From the NCBI GenBank assembly GCA_031257945.1, contig JAIRNU010000066.1, positions 1 to 22,459 of the forward strand: a stretch of 22,459 nucleotides of DNA, written 5' to 3'. The stretch is from Holosporales bacterium. Its GTDB lineage: Bacteria; Pseudomonadota; Alphaproteobacteria; BNTO01. The notes beneath the pieces are model-generated. The model was given only the letters and a program-made list of their open reading frames with translations. It ran no database searches and was not told the DNA's origin. Of the stretch, positions 1 to 7,579 are shown piece by piece. Made by a program: the position numbers and the translations under genes. Within the stretch, counting starts at the first letter, position 1, and every line of letters begins with the position of its first letter.

Positions 1-47
1 TGATCCTCATTTTGGAATGGATTATGGACCCATTCTCTACCAAAAAG

Positions 48-112
48 CGGACATTTCTAAATTGCAGAACCGGACATTTCTAAATTGCACAAAGCGGACA
101 TTTCTAAATTGC
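48..112. repeat. Three direct copies of an 18-bp repeat, probable mobile-element end
   Basis: The motif CGGACATTTCTAAATTGC occurs exactly three times, at 48-65, 71-88 and 95-112, with a period of 23 then 24 bases. The third copy runs into GCGTTGACA, which contains a perfect -35-like TTGACA at 114-119, and then an A/T hairpin (126-132 pairing with 137-143). Regularly spaced exact repeats ending in an outward-facing TTGACA resemble the multi-repeat ends of some insertion sequences, for example IS21-type ends. No transposase lies inside the window, so the element would extend to the left of base 1. The repeat is seen directly; the IS interpretation is inference. Transcription-factor sites for the downstream LRR gene are the alternative. 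Confidence 0.75.
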
Positions 113-198
113 GTTGACAATTACAAAAAAACAGTTGTTTTTTCCTCCTGCTTCATTTAGTATGCGGCCATATCGTTGTGGCACCTCGTTAAATTAGT

Positions 199-1413
199 AT
201 GAAGATCATCAAAGCATTGGCAATTAACCTCCGTTACGTTCGGCGGCTCCGTCAGCACGTCAAACCGTCAGTACTGCGGCGTGCAAGCTTCCCCAAGAAA
301 ACAGCCGGCACTGCTAACATGAAGATTTCACTGTACCTAGCCAGTATGTTATGTAGCTCCGCAACGCTAACCAGCGATATCGTGGCCGCAGAATTTACAG
401 GAAGACACATATATAATTTGCAAACAAGAATGTACTTTATCAATATTGTTGGGAGTAGTAAGTATATAATACGAAGTCTACGTGACGGACTATATGACAT
501 AATTTATATGCAATTTTTGGGAAGTAACGTCTCGATATTAGGACGGATTGAATCTGTTATAGTTGTCTTGGGCGCAACGTGCATATCACAGTGTTTCACT
601 ACATGGCTAAAATATTTCTTCCCGCAATTGCAGAGAATCACAGGACGTTTCTTTGTCCGTTTTTCTCTGTGGTGGTTTTGCGCTGCGCTGTATCGTTTTT
701 TTGGAAACGTTTTGAGTATTCCTACAATACGCACACAAGCTGAAATAGGGGAGCAAAGAGATGTTCTTTTCGACACAGGTGCGAGGTTTGTCGAGCCAAT
801 CAGAGCCGATATGTTCAATCAAACCTTAGCAAACGTTATGTTTTTGGAAGGCATTGGGAAATTAAACCATTGTGCCTTTCGAGGCTATACCGCGTTAAGA
901 TCGGTAATGCTGCCCAATAGTTGTAGAGAAATTGATAACTATGCATTTATGGGATGTATTTTGTTGAATACTGTTAGATTGGGCAACGAGATAAAACGGA
1001 TCGGGATGGGAGCGTTTGACGGTTGTACGTCTTTGCAGGAAATAATATTGCCGAATAGCGTGGAAGTCATCGGTCAACAGGCCTTCAACGCTTGCCAACA
1101 ATTAAGTAAATTTACTGGCGGATCCGATCTACTCGTTATTGGCAACAGCGCTTTTGATGGGACTGGCGTACGCAAAGTTGATTTGTCCCAGTGCCACAAT
1201 TTGTGTCAGGGAGAACCGGCAGCACAGTGGCGGTCAGAAGAAGAAAAGCAAGAATATGTTGCCCGGAACAGGCTTACGACCCACGCACAACAAGCACGAT
1301 TCCTAAAGAGAATATACACTAATCCCCCCAACAACTGCTACGTCCAATTTCCTAACGACGTGAATTTTAGGTACAGAAACGCGAAATGGCATGTGGCACT
1401 ACGTCGCCAGTAA
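199..1413 (+). CDS. Secreted protein with BspA-type leucine-rich repeats (LRR_5)
   Basis: This is a 404-residue reading frame. The C-terminal third (about residues 215-335) carries four to five imperfect BspA/LRR_5 repeats of the form 'I...AF.GC..L..V.LPNS...I', for example 'IDNYAFMGC' followed by 'NTVRLGNEIKRIG' and 'GAFDGCTSLQEIILPNS'. Such repeats form solenoids that usually bind proteins or host surfaces; the exact ligand cannot be told. The middle part (about 90-200) is rich in aromatic and hydrophobic residues and is not recognised. The start is uncertain. The ATG at 199 has no clear Shine-Dalgarno site, while the internal ATG at 319 begins a convincing signal peptide (basic start, hydrophobic core, cleavage likely after 'IVAA'), giving a 364-residue secreted protein. 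The gene sits just downstream of a repeat array that looks like a mobile-element end. No catalytic motif was seen. Confidence 0.72.
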   Translation: MKIIKALAINLRYVRRLRQHVKPSVLRRASFPKKTAGTANMKISLYLASMLCSSATLTSDIVAAEFTGRHIYNLQTRMYFINIVGSSKYIIRSLRDGLYDIIYMQFLGSNVSILGRIESVIVVLGATCISQCFTTWLKYFFPQLQRITGRFFVRFSLWWFCAALYRFFGNVLSIPTIRTQAEIGEQRDVLFDTGARFVEPIRADMFNQTLANVMFLEGIGKLNHCAFRGYTALRSVMLPNSCREIDNYAFMGCILLNTVRLGNEIKRIGMGAFDGCTSLQEIILPNSVEVIGQQAFNACQQLSKFTGGSDLLVIGNSAFDGTGVRKVDLSQCHNLCQGEPAAQWRSEEEKQEYVARNRLTTHAQQARFLKRIYTNPPNNCYVQFPNDVNFRYRNAKWHVALRRQ

Positions 1414-1767
1414 GTTGCTAAAAGTTATCGGCAATATAGGCTCCTACCTGACTCTCCGGAGGAAATGAGGTTGCATGGCTTTGAACCTCCTAAAAACCCA
1501 AAGAGCCAAGCAGGATATGCGTAATTTGGTGCCAACAACTCGAACCTGGCCCACAAGATCCGCAGAATTACTGGATTTTGCAGCACGGCGAAATACCGCA
1601 TGCCCGGCGAATCTACCTATTTGCGAGACTCACAAGTGATTTATTGCTTTTTAAACAATCGTGGTTACTACTCAGCCCGCTTGCAATATTTACACCAAAA
1701 TTTTTTCGTGTATAAATGTGGGGGGAGCTGACGTTTTTTCGTCTTTAACTGGGAACTTCCCGTCTCC
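1414..1767. other. Gene-poor gap between convergent genes
   Basis: This 354-bp stretch separates the + strand LRR gene from a - strand gene ending at 1768. No start-to-stop gene with a ribosome site was found. A frame without a start codon is open from 1494 to about 1720 but resembles nothing I know. Small inverted repeats are present: GAGGTT (1467-1472) pairs with AACCTC (1484-1489), and there is a GACG-T6-CGTC hairpin near 1730-1743. Either could help end transcription, but neither has the GC-rich stem plus U-tract of a firm intrinsic terminator. Confidence 0.45.
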
Positions 1768-2364
1768 CTATGTTACCACATTACTACTCAGATCTACATT
1801 GCATATATTTTGTCCCTCCAGTGTACCATCTTGCTTGTACCCATAAACCAGATTATTCCTGACAATAAAAGTTACAGCAAAGACCGTATAATCGTGAAGG
1901 GAATGATAACTGTACGGGTGACACGTACTCAGCGTTATTGATTGAATTACCACGACCCTATTATCAATGCGCGACAGCCGAACAAAATTTATCGTTGGAA
2001 TAATGACGCCGCCATGTACGGCATTGCGGATAAACGCGCTATGCTCCCCATTTGGCATAACAAAGTAAATCACTGAATACCAGAGAATGCTTGAAGTAAA
2101 AAGATTAACGCCCGCTCCGCCAAGGACTTTTCTTTCCGCCTCACAGAACCACCCAAACAAATACGTATATTCTGTCAGGTTTTTTCCAGAATCTTCAACC
2201 GAACCCTCAATTTTTGAAGCCGTCCCTGCGTTTTCGATATATATCATCCAATTAGGAGCAAAAGTTCCTTCAGAGCGGTCCCCTGTGTCCGGAAATGGCG
2301 CAAGTGGTATCCAAACAATGCGCCCATCCTCACCAATCTCCAACCCTTTGTACTGATCAATCAT
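1768..2364 (-). CDS. Hypothetical protein, second of a tandem paralogous pair
   Basis: This 198-residue protein is of unknown function. It has no signal peptide and no obvious transmembrane helix, and its many short hydrophobic strands suggest a beta-rich fold. On the - strand it lies 19 bases after the gene ending at 2384, so the two are probably co-transcribed. A purine-rich GGGGGAA just before the ATG at 2364 is a good ribosome site and supports this start. By eye it aligns along its length with its upstream neighbour: both have 'YK...GR...IPL' near the N-terminus, a 'W.I.I...G' block around residue 40, 'GG' plus alternating hydrophobics, an 'STC' motif, a 'DY' motif and a final 'QDG'. I recognise no family. 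The pair could be structural or effector proteins; no function is claimed. Confidence 0.65.
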   Translation of the reverse strand: MIDQYKGLEIGEDGRIVWIPLAPFPDTGDRSEGTFAPNWMIYIENAGTASKIEGSVEDSGKNLTEYTYLFGWFCEAERKVLGGAGVNLFTSSILWYSVIYFVMPNGEHSAFIRNAVHGGVIIPTINFVRLSRIDNRVVVIQSITLSTCHPYSYHSLHDYTVFAVTFIVRNNLVYGYKQDGTLEGQNICNVDLSSNVVT

Positions 2365-2383
2365 AATTCCCCCGCATAATTAT

Positions 2384-2947
2384 CTATGTTCCAGTAGAAA
2401 ACGCACCCGTAACGGTAGATGCACTGCTAACCACGGAGCCGCCATTGTTCCCATCTTGATCAATAATAATGAATTTCTCGACTTTTTGACAAACACGTAT
2501 GCTTAAAAAGATATAATCAAGTATTTGTATATACTTAACTATATAACAAGTAGAAAACGTATGCTCTTCTGTAACTTTAAGTTCTCCGTTTATCCAGGCG
2601 AATCGCTTAATAACAATTACTGCAAAAAGCCCTCCAGTAGCAAATTGTTGTTCAAATAAAGGGGCATATTGGTCCAATTGCAAAAGTACGCCTAGATCAG
2701 AAAACCGCGTATCTGCACCAGCCAAATACTGATTGACAGAAAACCCCACTGTATGGCGGGAAGAACCGTGCCTAAAACCAAAAACCTCTAGTTCTACGGG
2801 TTCCCCTCCTAGGGTAATAAAAATCACCCATTCTCTCGTTGCCTTAGAAATGCCGGAAAGGTCGCTTTCTTCTCCTTCCCTGACGAGCGGAATATTCATA
2901 TGTAGTGTGCGTCCAGGGACTTTGTACATCCTCAACGTTGCAGTCAC
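2384..2947 (-). CDS. Hypothetical protein, first of a tandem paralogous pair
   Basis: This 187-residue protein has no recognised domain. It is read from a GTG at 2947; an ATG at 2929 is an alternative and fits better the alignment with the neighbouring paralogue (1768-2364), because 'MYKVPGR' then matches that protein's 'QYKGLEIGEDGR'. Neither start has a well-spaced ribosome site. Shared landmarks with the paralogue are 'W.IFI...G' near residue 40, 'TGG' near 118, 'STC' near 146, 'LDY' and 'QDG' near 172. The last 20 residues are rich in Gly, Ser and Thr and look disordered. No signal peptide or catalytic pattern was found. It is probably the promoter-proximal gene of a two-gene unit, with the 155-bp gap to priA holding any promoter. 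Confidence 0.62.
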   Translation of the reverse strand: MTATLRMYKVPGRTLHMNIPLVREGEESDLSGISKATREWVIFITLGGEPVELEVFGFRHGSSRHTVGFSVNQYLAGADTRFSDLGVLLQLDQYAPLFEQQFATGGLFAVIVIKRFAWINGELKVTEEHTFSTCYIVKYIQILDYIFLSIRVCQKVEKFIIIDQDGNNGGSVVSSASTVTGAFSTGT

Positions 2948-3021
2948 GTGAAATATAGTAAAAATCGCCCCTATGCTTCATTGTTGCGCAAAACCGCTAT
3001 AAAGACAATCCCCTTTCTGCC

Positions 3022-3060
3022 TAGTGTCCAGATTAAACACATGTAAGAAAAAAAGATGAC
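3022..3060. repeat. Dispersed repeat, copy 1
   Basis: The sequence beginning TAGTGTCCAGATTAAACACA, followed by a run of A, recurs with few differences at 22340-22378 in the same orientation. Here it lies between priA and the hypothetical pair. Its start (TGTCC) and A-rich tail would suit an insertion-sequence end or a small mobile repeat. No transposase is adjacent. Confidence 0.6.
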
Positions 3061-3102
3061 TTGTAGTAATGAACGCTCCGGCGCTCCGGCACTTTGGCGA
3101 TA

Positions 3103-5127
3103 TCATACAAAATCGTACGGATCCACGTCGATATGAACAAAAACCTTGCGATCACTAGACTTTGCCCAATTCCGCACAATCGCTTGAATATTCACATTCT
3201 TATGAGCTTTAATGAGCAGCCGATACCGATACAGCCCACGCAGTTTTTGAAATGGTGCCGGCGCCGGTCCTAGCAAAAGCACATTATCTGTCCGCGGAAA
3301 AACCGATGCAAGCCGCTGCGCCTCGCTTTGAACATTCGCTTCGATACTTCCAGAAAGAATAATTGCAACAAGCCGGCTAAATGGGGGCATATTGTACATT
3401 TGCCGCTCTTTTAGCTCGCATTCGTAAAACATATCTCTATCGTTCGCAATTAAAGATTGCATTAGCGGGCTTTCTGGAGAATAGGTCTGCAAGAAAACAT
3501 ACCCCTTGCGCGACTCCCTCCCAGCACGCCCAGCGACCTGATGCATTAGTTGGTACGTCCGCTCATTAGTCCTTAAGTCGTAGCTATTAGCGCTTTGGTC
3601 GGCGTCAATCACCCCAACGGTAGTAAGTTTGGGGAAATGGTGCCCTTTGGCTAAAATCTGCGTCCCCAAAATTACATCAAACTCATGATTGCAAATAGAT
3701 TCCATTGTAGCGCTCCATTGCTTTGGCGAAAAGATGGTATCGCTTGATAGGCAAAGCGTCCTAGCCGTCGGAAAATCCTTTTTTATGGTTTCGAGCACTC
3801 TTTCTGTTCCGATTCCAAATAAGAGGATGGATTGGTGATTACACTGGGGGCAAGTATTTTGCCACTCTTGCTCAAAGCCGCAGTAGTGACAGCATAGCGC
3901 CTTTTTTTGCTTATGATAATTCAGATTTACCTCGCACATTGGGCAACGCCACTTATACCAGCAATTTCGGCAAATAGAAATTGGCGCGTACCCTCGTTGG
4001 TTTATGAACAGTAATACCTGTTCCTTTTCTTTTAGTGCTGTGGTTATGGCATGCAACAGAGTTTGCGAAAAAACTGGGCGCCCGCCTTCCTCGCGCATAT
4101 CTATCAACGAAATTTGTGGAAGGGAGGCATTGGCGAAACGGCTATTTATTTTTATATACTCGTACTTTTTTGTATTAACATTTTGCATAGTTTCGATAGA
4201 CGGCGTTGCGGAAGTCAAAATTATTGGGATATTCAGTATTCGTGCGCGAACAATCGCCATATCGCGGGCATGATAGGGTCCCTGCTCACTTTGTTTGTAC
4301 GATGTATCATGCTCTTCATCTACGACAATTAGCGCGAGCTTAGCAAACGGGATAAAGAGAGCAGATCGCGTTCCGATGACTACCATCGGCTGCCCTAAAG
4401 CAGCTTTCAACCAAATTTTGCTTTTTTGAGTTTTGGAGGCCTGGGAGTGCCAAATGTCCGGCACCACATCAAAGTATTTCTCGAAACGTTTTACCAGCAT
4501 TGACGTTAACGCAATTTCTGGTAAAAGAATTAAAACTTGGCAATGCATGGAGCGATTCAGGATATCAATAATCGCTGAAATATACGTCTCCGTTTTTCCG
4601 GCGCCGGTCACTCCGTCTAGTACAGACACCACAAAATCAAGGTGTTCAGATAAGCGCTGTGCAGCAGTGGTTTGCTCTTGATTGAGGCGGATTTGTTGGT
4701 GTTCGCGTGTTTGCAAAAATGCGGTATCTCTGGTTTTTGGCGCATTTGCTGGTGGCACTGCGGCGCTGGACGGATTTGGGGCCACCAATAAAGTTTGGTA
4801 CGCTTTTTCTGTTTTTTGCAAGATATCCTCAGGAAATGGGACAACCATTCTTAGTACGACCCCGAGAGGAATAAGGGTGTAGCCCGAGATCCATTTGATC
4901 AATTCAATGCTTTCTGCGGGGATCGAAAAGGGGAAATAGCTCGCAATACTTAAAATAGTAAAAGTATTAGGCCGCGGGTCTTCTTCTGCAACACTTATTA
5001 CTACTCCAACAGTTCTTCTGTTCCTTAAGTTTACTATAACGACCTGCCCAACAAAACAATCGTTGTTGCATTCGTATGAGAGTGCCTTATCGAGCGCGGC
5101 CGACACCACAACATTTGCTATTTTCAT
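3103..5127 (-). CDS. priA: Primosomal protein N' (replication restart helicase PriA)
   Basis: PriA is a 3'-to-5' superfamily 2 DNA helicase that binds stalled forks and D-loops and reloads the replisome. From the N-terminus there is a DNA-binding domain starting 'MKIANVVVSAALDK', then Walker A 'GVTGAGKTE' near residue 171, the Walker B box 'DEEH' near 268, and the PriA-specific zinc region near 384-428 with eight cysteines in CxxC pairs (CRNC, CPMC, CHYC, CPQC). Motif VI 'QVAGRAGR' lies near 531, and the C-terminal domain ends 'HIDVDPYDF', typical of the family. The frame extends upstream to a TTG at 5175, but the ATG at 5127 has an AGGAAA ribosome site at proper spacing and matches the family start, giving 674 residues. 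All helicase and zinc motifs are intact. A secreted coiled-coil gene lies upstream on the same strand. Confidence 0.97.
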   Translation of the reverse strand: MKIANVVVSAALDKALSYECNNDCFVGQVVIVNLRNRRTVGVVISVAEEDPRPNTFTILSIASYFPFSIPAESIELIKWISGYTLIPLGVVLRMVVPFPEDILQKTEKAYQTLLVAPNPSSAAVPPANAPKTRDTAFLQTREHQQIRLNQEQTTAAQRLSEHLDFVVSVLDGVTGAGKTETYISAIIDILNRSMHCQVLILLPEIALTSMLVKRFEKYFDVVPDIWHSQASKTQKSKIWLKAALGQPMVVIGTRSALFIPFAKLALIVVDEEHDTSYKQSEQGPYHARDMAIVRARILNIPIILTSATPSIETMQNVNTKKYEYIKINSRFANASLPQISLIDMREEGGRPVFSQTLLHAITTALKEKEQVLLFINQRGYAPISICRNCWYKWRCPMCEVNLNYHKQKKALCCHYCGFEQEWQNTCPQCNHQSILLFGIGTERVLETIKKDFPTARTLCLSSDTIFSPKQWSATMESICNHEFDVILGTQILAKGHHFPKLTTVGVIDADQSANSYDLRTNERTYQLMHQVAGRAGRESRKGYVFLQTYSPESPLMQSLIANDRDMFYECELKERQMYNMPPFSRLVAIILSGSIEANVQSEAQRLASVFPRTDNVLLLGPAPAPFQKLRGLYRYRLLIKAHKNVNIQAIVRNWAKSSDRKVFVHIDVDPYDFV

Positions 5128-5263
5128 AAAAATTTCCTGTATCAGTTGATAATTAATTCCCGCTCTGCGCCCCAATTAATCATAAATCGATTTAGGAATA
5201 GAATCCATGCTTCTGGAACTTAATACTCGCTACGCCTATATGCTACGATGCAACGAGAGCCGG

Positions 5264-5290
5264 CTTGGAAGTAGTTTTACGCGTTCCAAG
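5264..5290 (-). terminator. Inverted repeat downstream of the coiled-coil gene
   Basis: CTTGGAA (5264-5270) pairs perfectly with TTCCAAG (5284-5290) around a 13-base loop. It lies about 20 bases beyond the stop of the - strand gene at 5311 and before priA. There is no U-tract, so it is only a candidate for transcript end or RNA processing. Confidence 0.25.
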
Positions 5291-5310
5291 GCCCGCCCCG
5301 TTCACACATA

Positions 5311-6129
5311 TCATGATTCCGGCTCTTCGGGCTCTGTTGGAGCACCACCAGTATCACCGCTAGCACCTTCCCCTACGTCAGCGCCTTCATCCGAATCACC
5401 CTGTTGGCAGTGTCCATGCGGCCAGTGCGGCCAACCACTTCCTGGCGAACTGGTTATATCATACGGGGAAAACGGCCCAGCAGGTGGCTTTTCAACTGAT
5501 TCTAAAATTTCCTCGAGCGTCGATTGCAGTGCGGAAATAATATCGATTTCCAGCACCGTCTCATCATTAATAATTTTTTGTGTATTAATATCGTGGGCGA
5601 ACAAAAGACCCCGGATTTTATGCAATTCTTCTTTCAAAATAGCAATGTCTTCCATGACAAAGTTCATATTTCTGCGCGTTTCTTGCTGGAAATTCAGCTG
5701 CTGCGCGATTAGAATTGCTAGCTTATGGTTATTTGATTCAACAGTCCGTGTTAAGCTTTCCAAGCGTTGTTTAATATTTCCGCCCATGACGATGTCATTT
5801 TCTGTCATTCCAATAGACTGCTGGATCGAAGCAAACACAGTTGCTGGTTCTTCGCTCCCTTCCTGTGGTGGAGCCACTTCCTCGTCAGAAATAAGCCGTG
5901 TAGCCCGTAATACTTCGTACATGGCTTCCCGGAATTGATCTACCAATTTCTTTTTAGCTTGGGCTTCTGTTCCAAGATCTTGTTCGGGAAGTGGCTGCTC
6001 CTCCGCAGATACCAGGCCACAACCAATGGAAAATGAAATAACCATTGCGCGAACAATTAGCCTATAACTCGGCCTTGCAAAAGAACCGCAACCTAATAAA
6101 CGTAAAATTTTGTAGAGCACAGGTACCAA
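5311..6129 (-). CDS. Exported coiled-coil protein with acidic Gly/Pro-rich tail
   Basis: This 272-residue protein is of unknown function. A hydrophobic segment around residues 28-42, ending 'GLVSA' before 'EEQ', looks like a signal peptide. Residues about 100-215 are helical and heptad-like, with many Glu, Gln, Leu and Ile, and probably form a coiled coil. The last 50 residues are very rich in Pro, Gly, Glu and Asp, with a 'WPHWPHGHC' patch that could bind metal or be unstructured. The start is unclear. A TTG at 6129 lies 9 bases after AAGGGGA. An ATG at 6133 sits closer to that site but is out of frame. An in-frame ATG at 6045 would begin the signal peptide directly. A periplasmic or secreted location is inferred. 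No family is recognised. Confidence 0.68.
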   Translation of the reverse strand: MVPVLYKILRLLGCGSFARPSYRLIVRAMVISFSIGCGLVSAEEQPLPEQDLGTEAQAKKKLVDQFREAMYEVLRATRLISDEEVAPPQEGSEEPATVFASIQQSIGMTENDIVMGGNIKQRLESLTRTVESNNHKLAILIAQQLNFQQETRRNMNFVMEDIAILKEELHKIRGLLFAHDINTQKIINDETVLEIDIISALQSTLEEILESVEKPPAGPFSPYDITSSPGSGWPHWPHGHCQQGDSDEGADVGEGASGDTGGAPTEPEEPES

Positions 6130-6250
6130 CCATTTGTTTCCCCTTTACACACAGATTCTAGTTTTTTTGCGTTAATTTTACGTTAATGTGCTGTAACGCA
6201 TTACCGTTTTTCCGCAAAAAGTTTGTATATGTCCGAGATATGACGGTATG

Positions 6251-6754
6251 TGCTGCGGCCTGACTGTCCTAGCGCATGGCGGCCTATTCATTTAACAGCA
6301 ACATCGGAAGTCACCTCTAGACTATCTAGACTACCACAGCGTACTTTTTCTATGTGTTTAGCTGGTTAGCATTTGTACTCCAAGCGCGGAGGAGACAATT
6401 GGTAACAGGGGTTTCGCTAATTGTTCAAAGCGGAAAGATGAGCCTTTTAAACTGAGCAGTATTAGCCGTCACGCTTTTTCAAATTATTCCCCACGTTTGT
6501 CATGCTTTGATGCAAGTATTGCCGCTTACACCTCTTCTTTCGCGTCTAATCAGGTCAAACGCGTTGTAACTGACGGTGCCTCTAAAAATAAACAAGCTGT
6601 TACCAATATTGAAGAGATTGTCCTTTGTGATGATACTGCGAGCTCGTCTTCAGAAATCAAGAAGAGCGAACCGCGCGCTGACAAAGGACCAGGGCCTTTT
6701 AGTTCTCCCTCAGAGCTGGTAGAAATTCAGCAACCAGTCAGAACTAAATGGTGA
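6251..6754 (+). pseudogene. Frameshifted remnant of a small LRR-like secreted gene
   Basis: This segment is a decayed paralogue of the gene at 6887-7405. Bases 6251-6405 match 7138-7290, and 6607-6680 match 7321-7393 with few changes. Translated, both give 'LRPDC', then an 'LTA..E.TSR' block, 'FS.CL', 'LVS.C.PS', and later 'IEEIVLCDDTASS'. In this copy two bases are missing near 6359-6361 relative to the intact gene, so the frame hits a stop; it reopens in another frame and runs to a stop at 6754. The 5' part with the signal peptide is absent. The region 6406-6606 is unique to this copy and includes 'HAFSNYS', probably a further LRR unit that the intact paralogue has lost. An 85-codon frame from 6497 is only the tail of this remnant. 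Confidence 0.7.
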
Positions 6755-6886
6755 GGCTTTCTGCCGTGTTTATGCTAGAACTAAATGGCCATGGACAAAG
6801 GACACTTTTATCTTGTTGATAACGTCGGGTTAGGATAGGATACGTTACGGTATGAATGGCGTTGTTATGGCTCGATTGTGGTAAGC

Positions 6887-7405
6887 ATGACGAAAAAGAT
6901 AATGATTGTACTGGCACTGTTCAGTCTGGAGATAACTAGCTATGCAAGTAGACCTGATGCTTCGCCGAAGCATGATGACATTGCAGACAGTGTTCTTATT
7001 CAGGGCCCGATGTTCCCACGAAGTGTTGTTTCCACTGATGGGCTCGATTTTCGGGTAAGCCATCTCACTCTCCCTCCCCAATTCAAAAACAACACCCAGA
7101 CCGGACCGTCCCGGTGCATACCCTCCAGCATAGAAGCTCTGCGGCCTGACTGTTGTGCATGGCCTTGTTATTTAACAGCAGCATTTGAATCCACCTCTAG
7201 ATTTGCGATAATGCGCCAGCATGCTTTTTCTACGTGTTTGGGACTGGTTAGCGTTTGTATTCCAAGCGAGACTGAGACAATTGGTGACTGTAGATCTGCG
7301 CCATGCTCTGATGAATGGACTATTGAAGAGATTGTCCTCTGTGATGATACTGCGAGCTCGGCTCCAGAAAACAAGAGGAGCGAACCGCGCGTTAGCGTAC
7401 AATAA
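6887..7405 (+). CDS. Small secreted protein with a degenerate BspA-type LRR unit
   Basis: This protein of about 172 residues starts 'MTKKIMIVLALF', a clear signal peptide with probable cleavage after 'SYA'. A GTG at 6878 is an alternative start; neither has a strong ribosome site. Around residues 110-135 it carries one LRR_5-like unit, 'AFSTCLGLVSVCIPSETETIG', the same repeat type as the protein at 199-1413. Cysteines are frequent in the mature part (about nine), suggesting disulphides after export. Immediately upstream lies a broken paralogue (6251-6754), so this is the surviving member of a local duplication. Function is unknown; a surface or host-interaction role is inferred from the repeat type only. 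Confidence 0.6.
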   Translation: MTKKIMIVLALFSLEITSYASRPDASPKHDDIADSVLIQGPMFPRSVVSTDGLDFRVSHLTLPPQFKNNTQTGPSRCIPSSIEALRPDCCAWPCYLTAAFESTSRFAIMRQHAFSTCLGLVSVCIPSETETIGDCRSAPCSDEWTIEEIVLCDDTASSAPENKRSEPRVSVQ

Positions 7406-7579
7406 ACAACGCGAGTACACTCATTATACGCAGTGTTTTCTCCCCGCCAAACTACCAGTTCCATTTAGCTTGAACGGAGCCTATGTTGAAGATTGGCCCC
7501 GACATTAGCGACAAAGCAGTTGAATAACATCTCCTTTTTATCTAAGCTTTACCTAAGGTGTTCGTATTAATTAACGTTC

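Noticed and set aside
1525..1560. Possible tRNA T-arm on the - strand (GGTTCGAGT-like segment)
   Set aside because: The bases on either side do not form a five-pair T-stem, the invariant C61 is absent, and no anticodon or acceptor stem could be drawn.
5207..5938. 243-codon + strand frame
   Set aside because: It lies opposite the coiled-coil gene (5311-6129). Its Ser/Pro/Cys-rich translation is what the antisense of acidic, Gly-rich codons gives, and it has no ribosome site.
6497..6754. 85-codon + strand frame as an independent gene
   Set aside because: Its sequence is the C-terminal part of the frameshifted LRR-like remnant, and reading continues upstream of its ATG with homology to the intact paralogue.
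7221..7508. 95-codon + strand frame
   Set aside because: It overlaps the small secreted LRR-like gene in another frame, has no signal or motif, and does not match the decayed copy at protein level.
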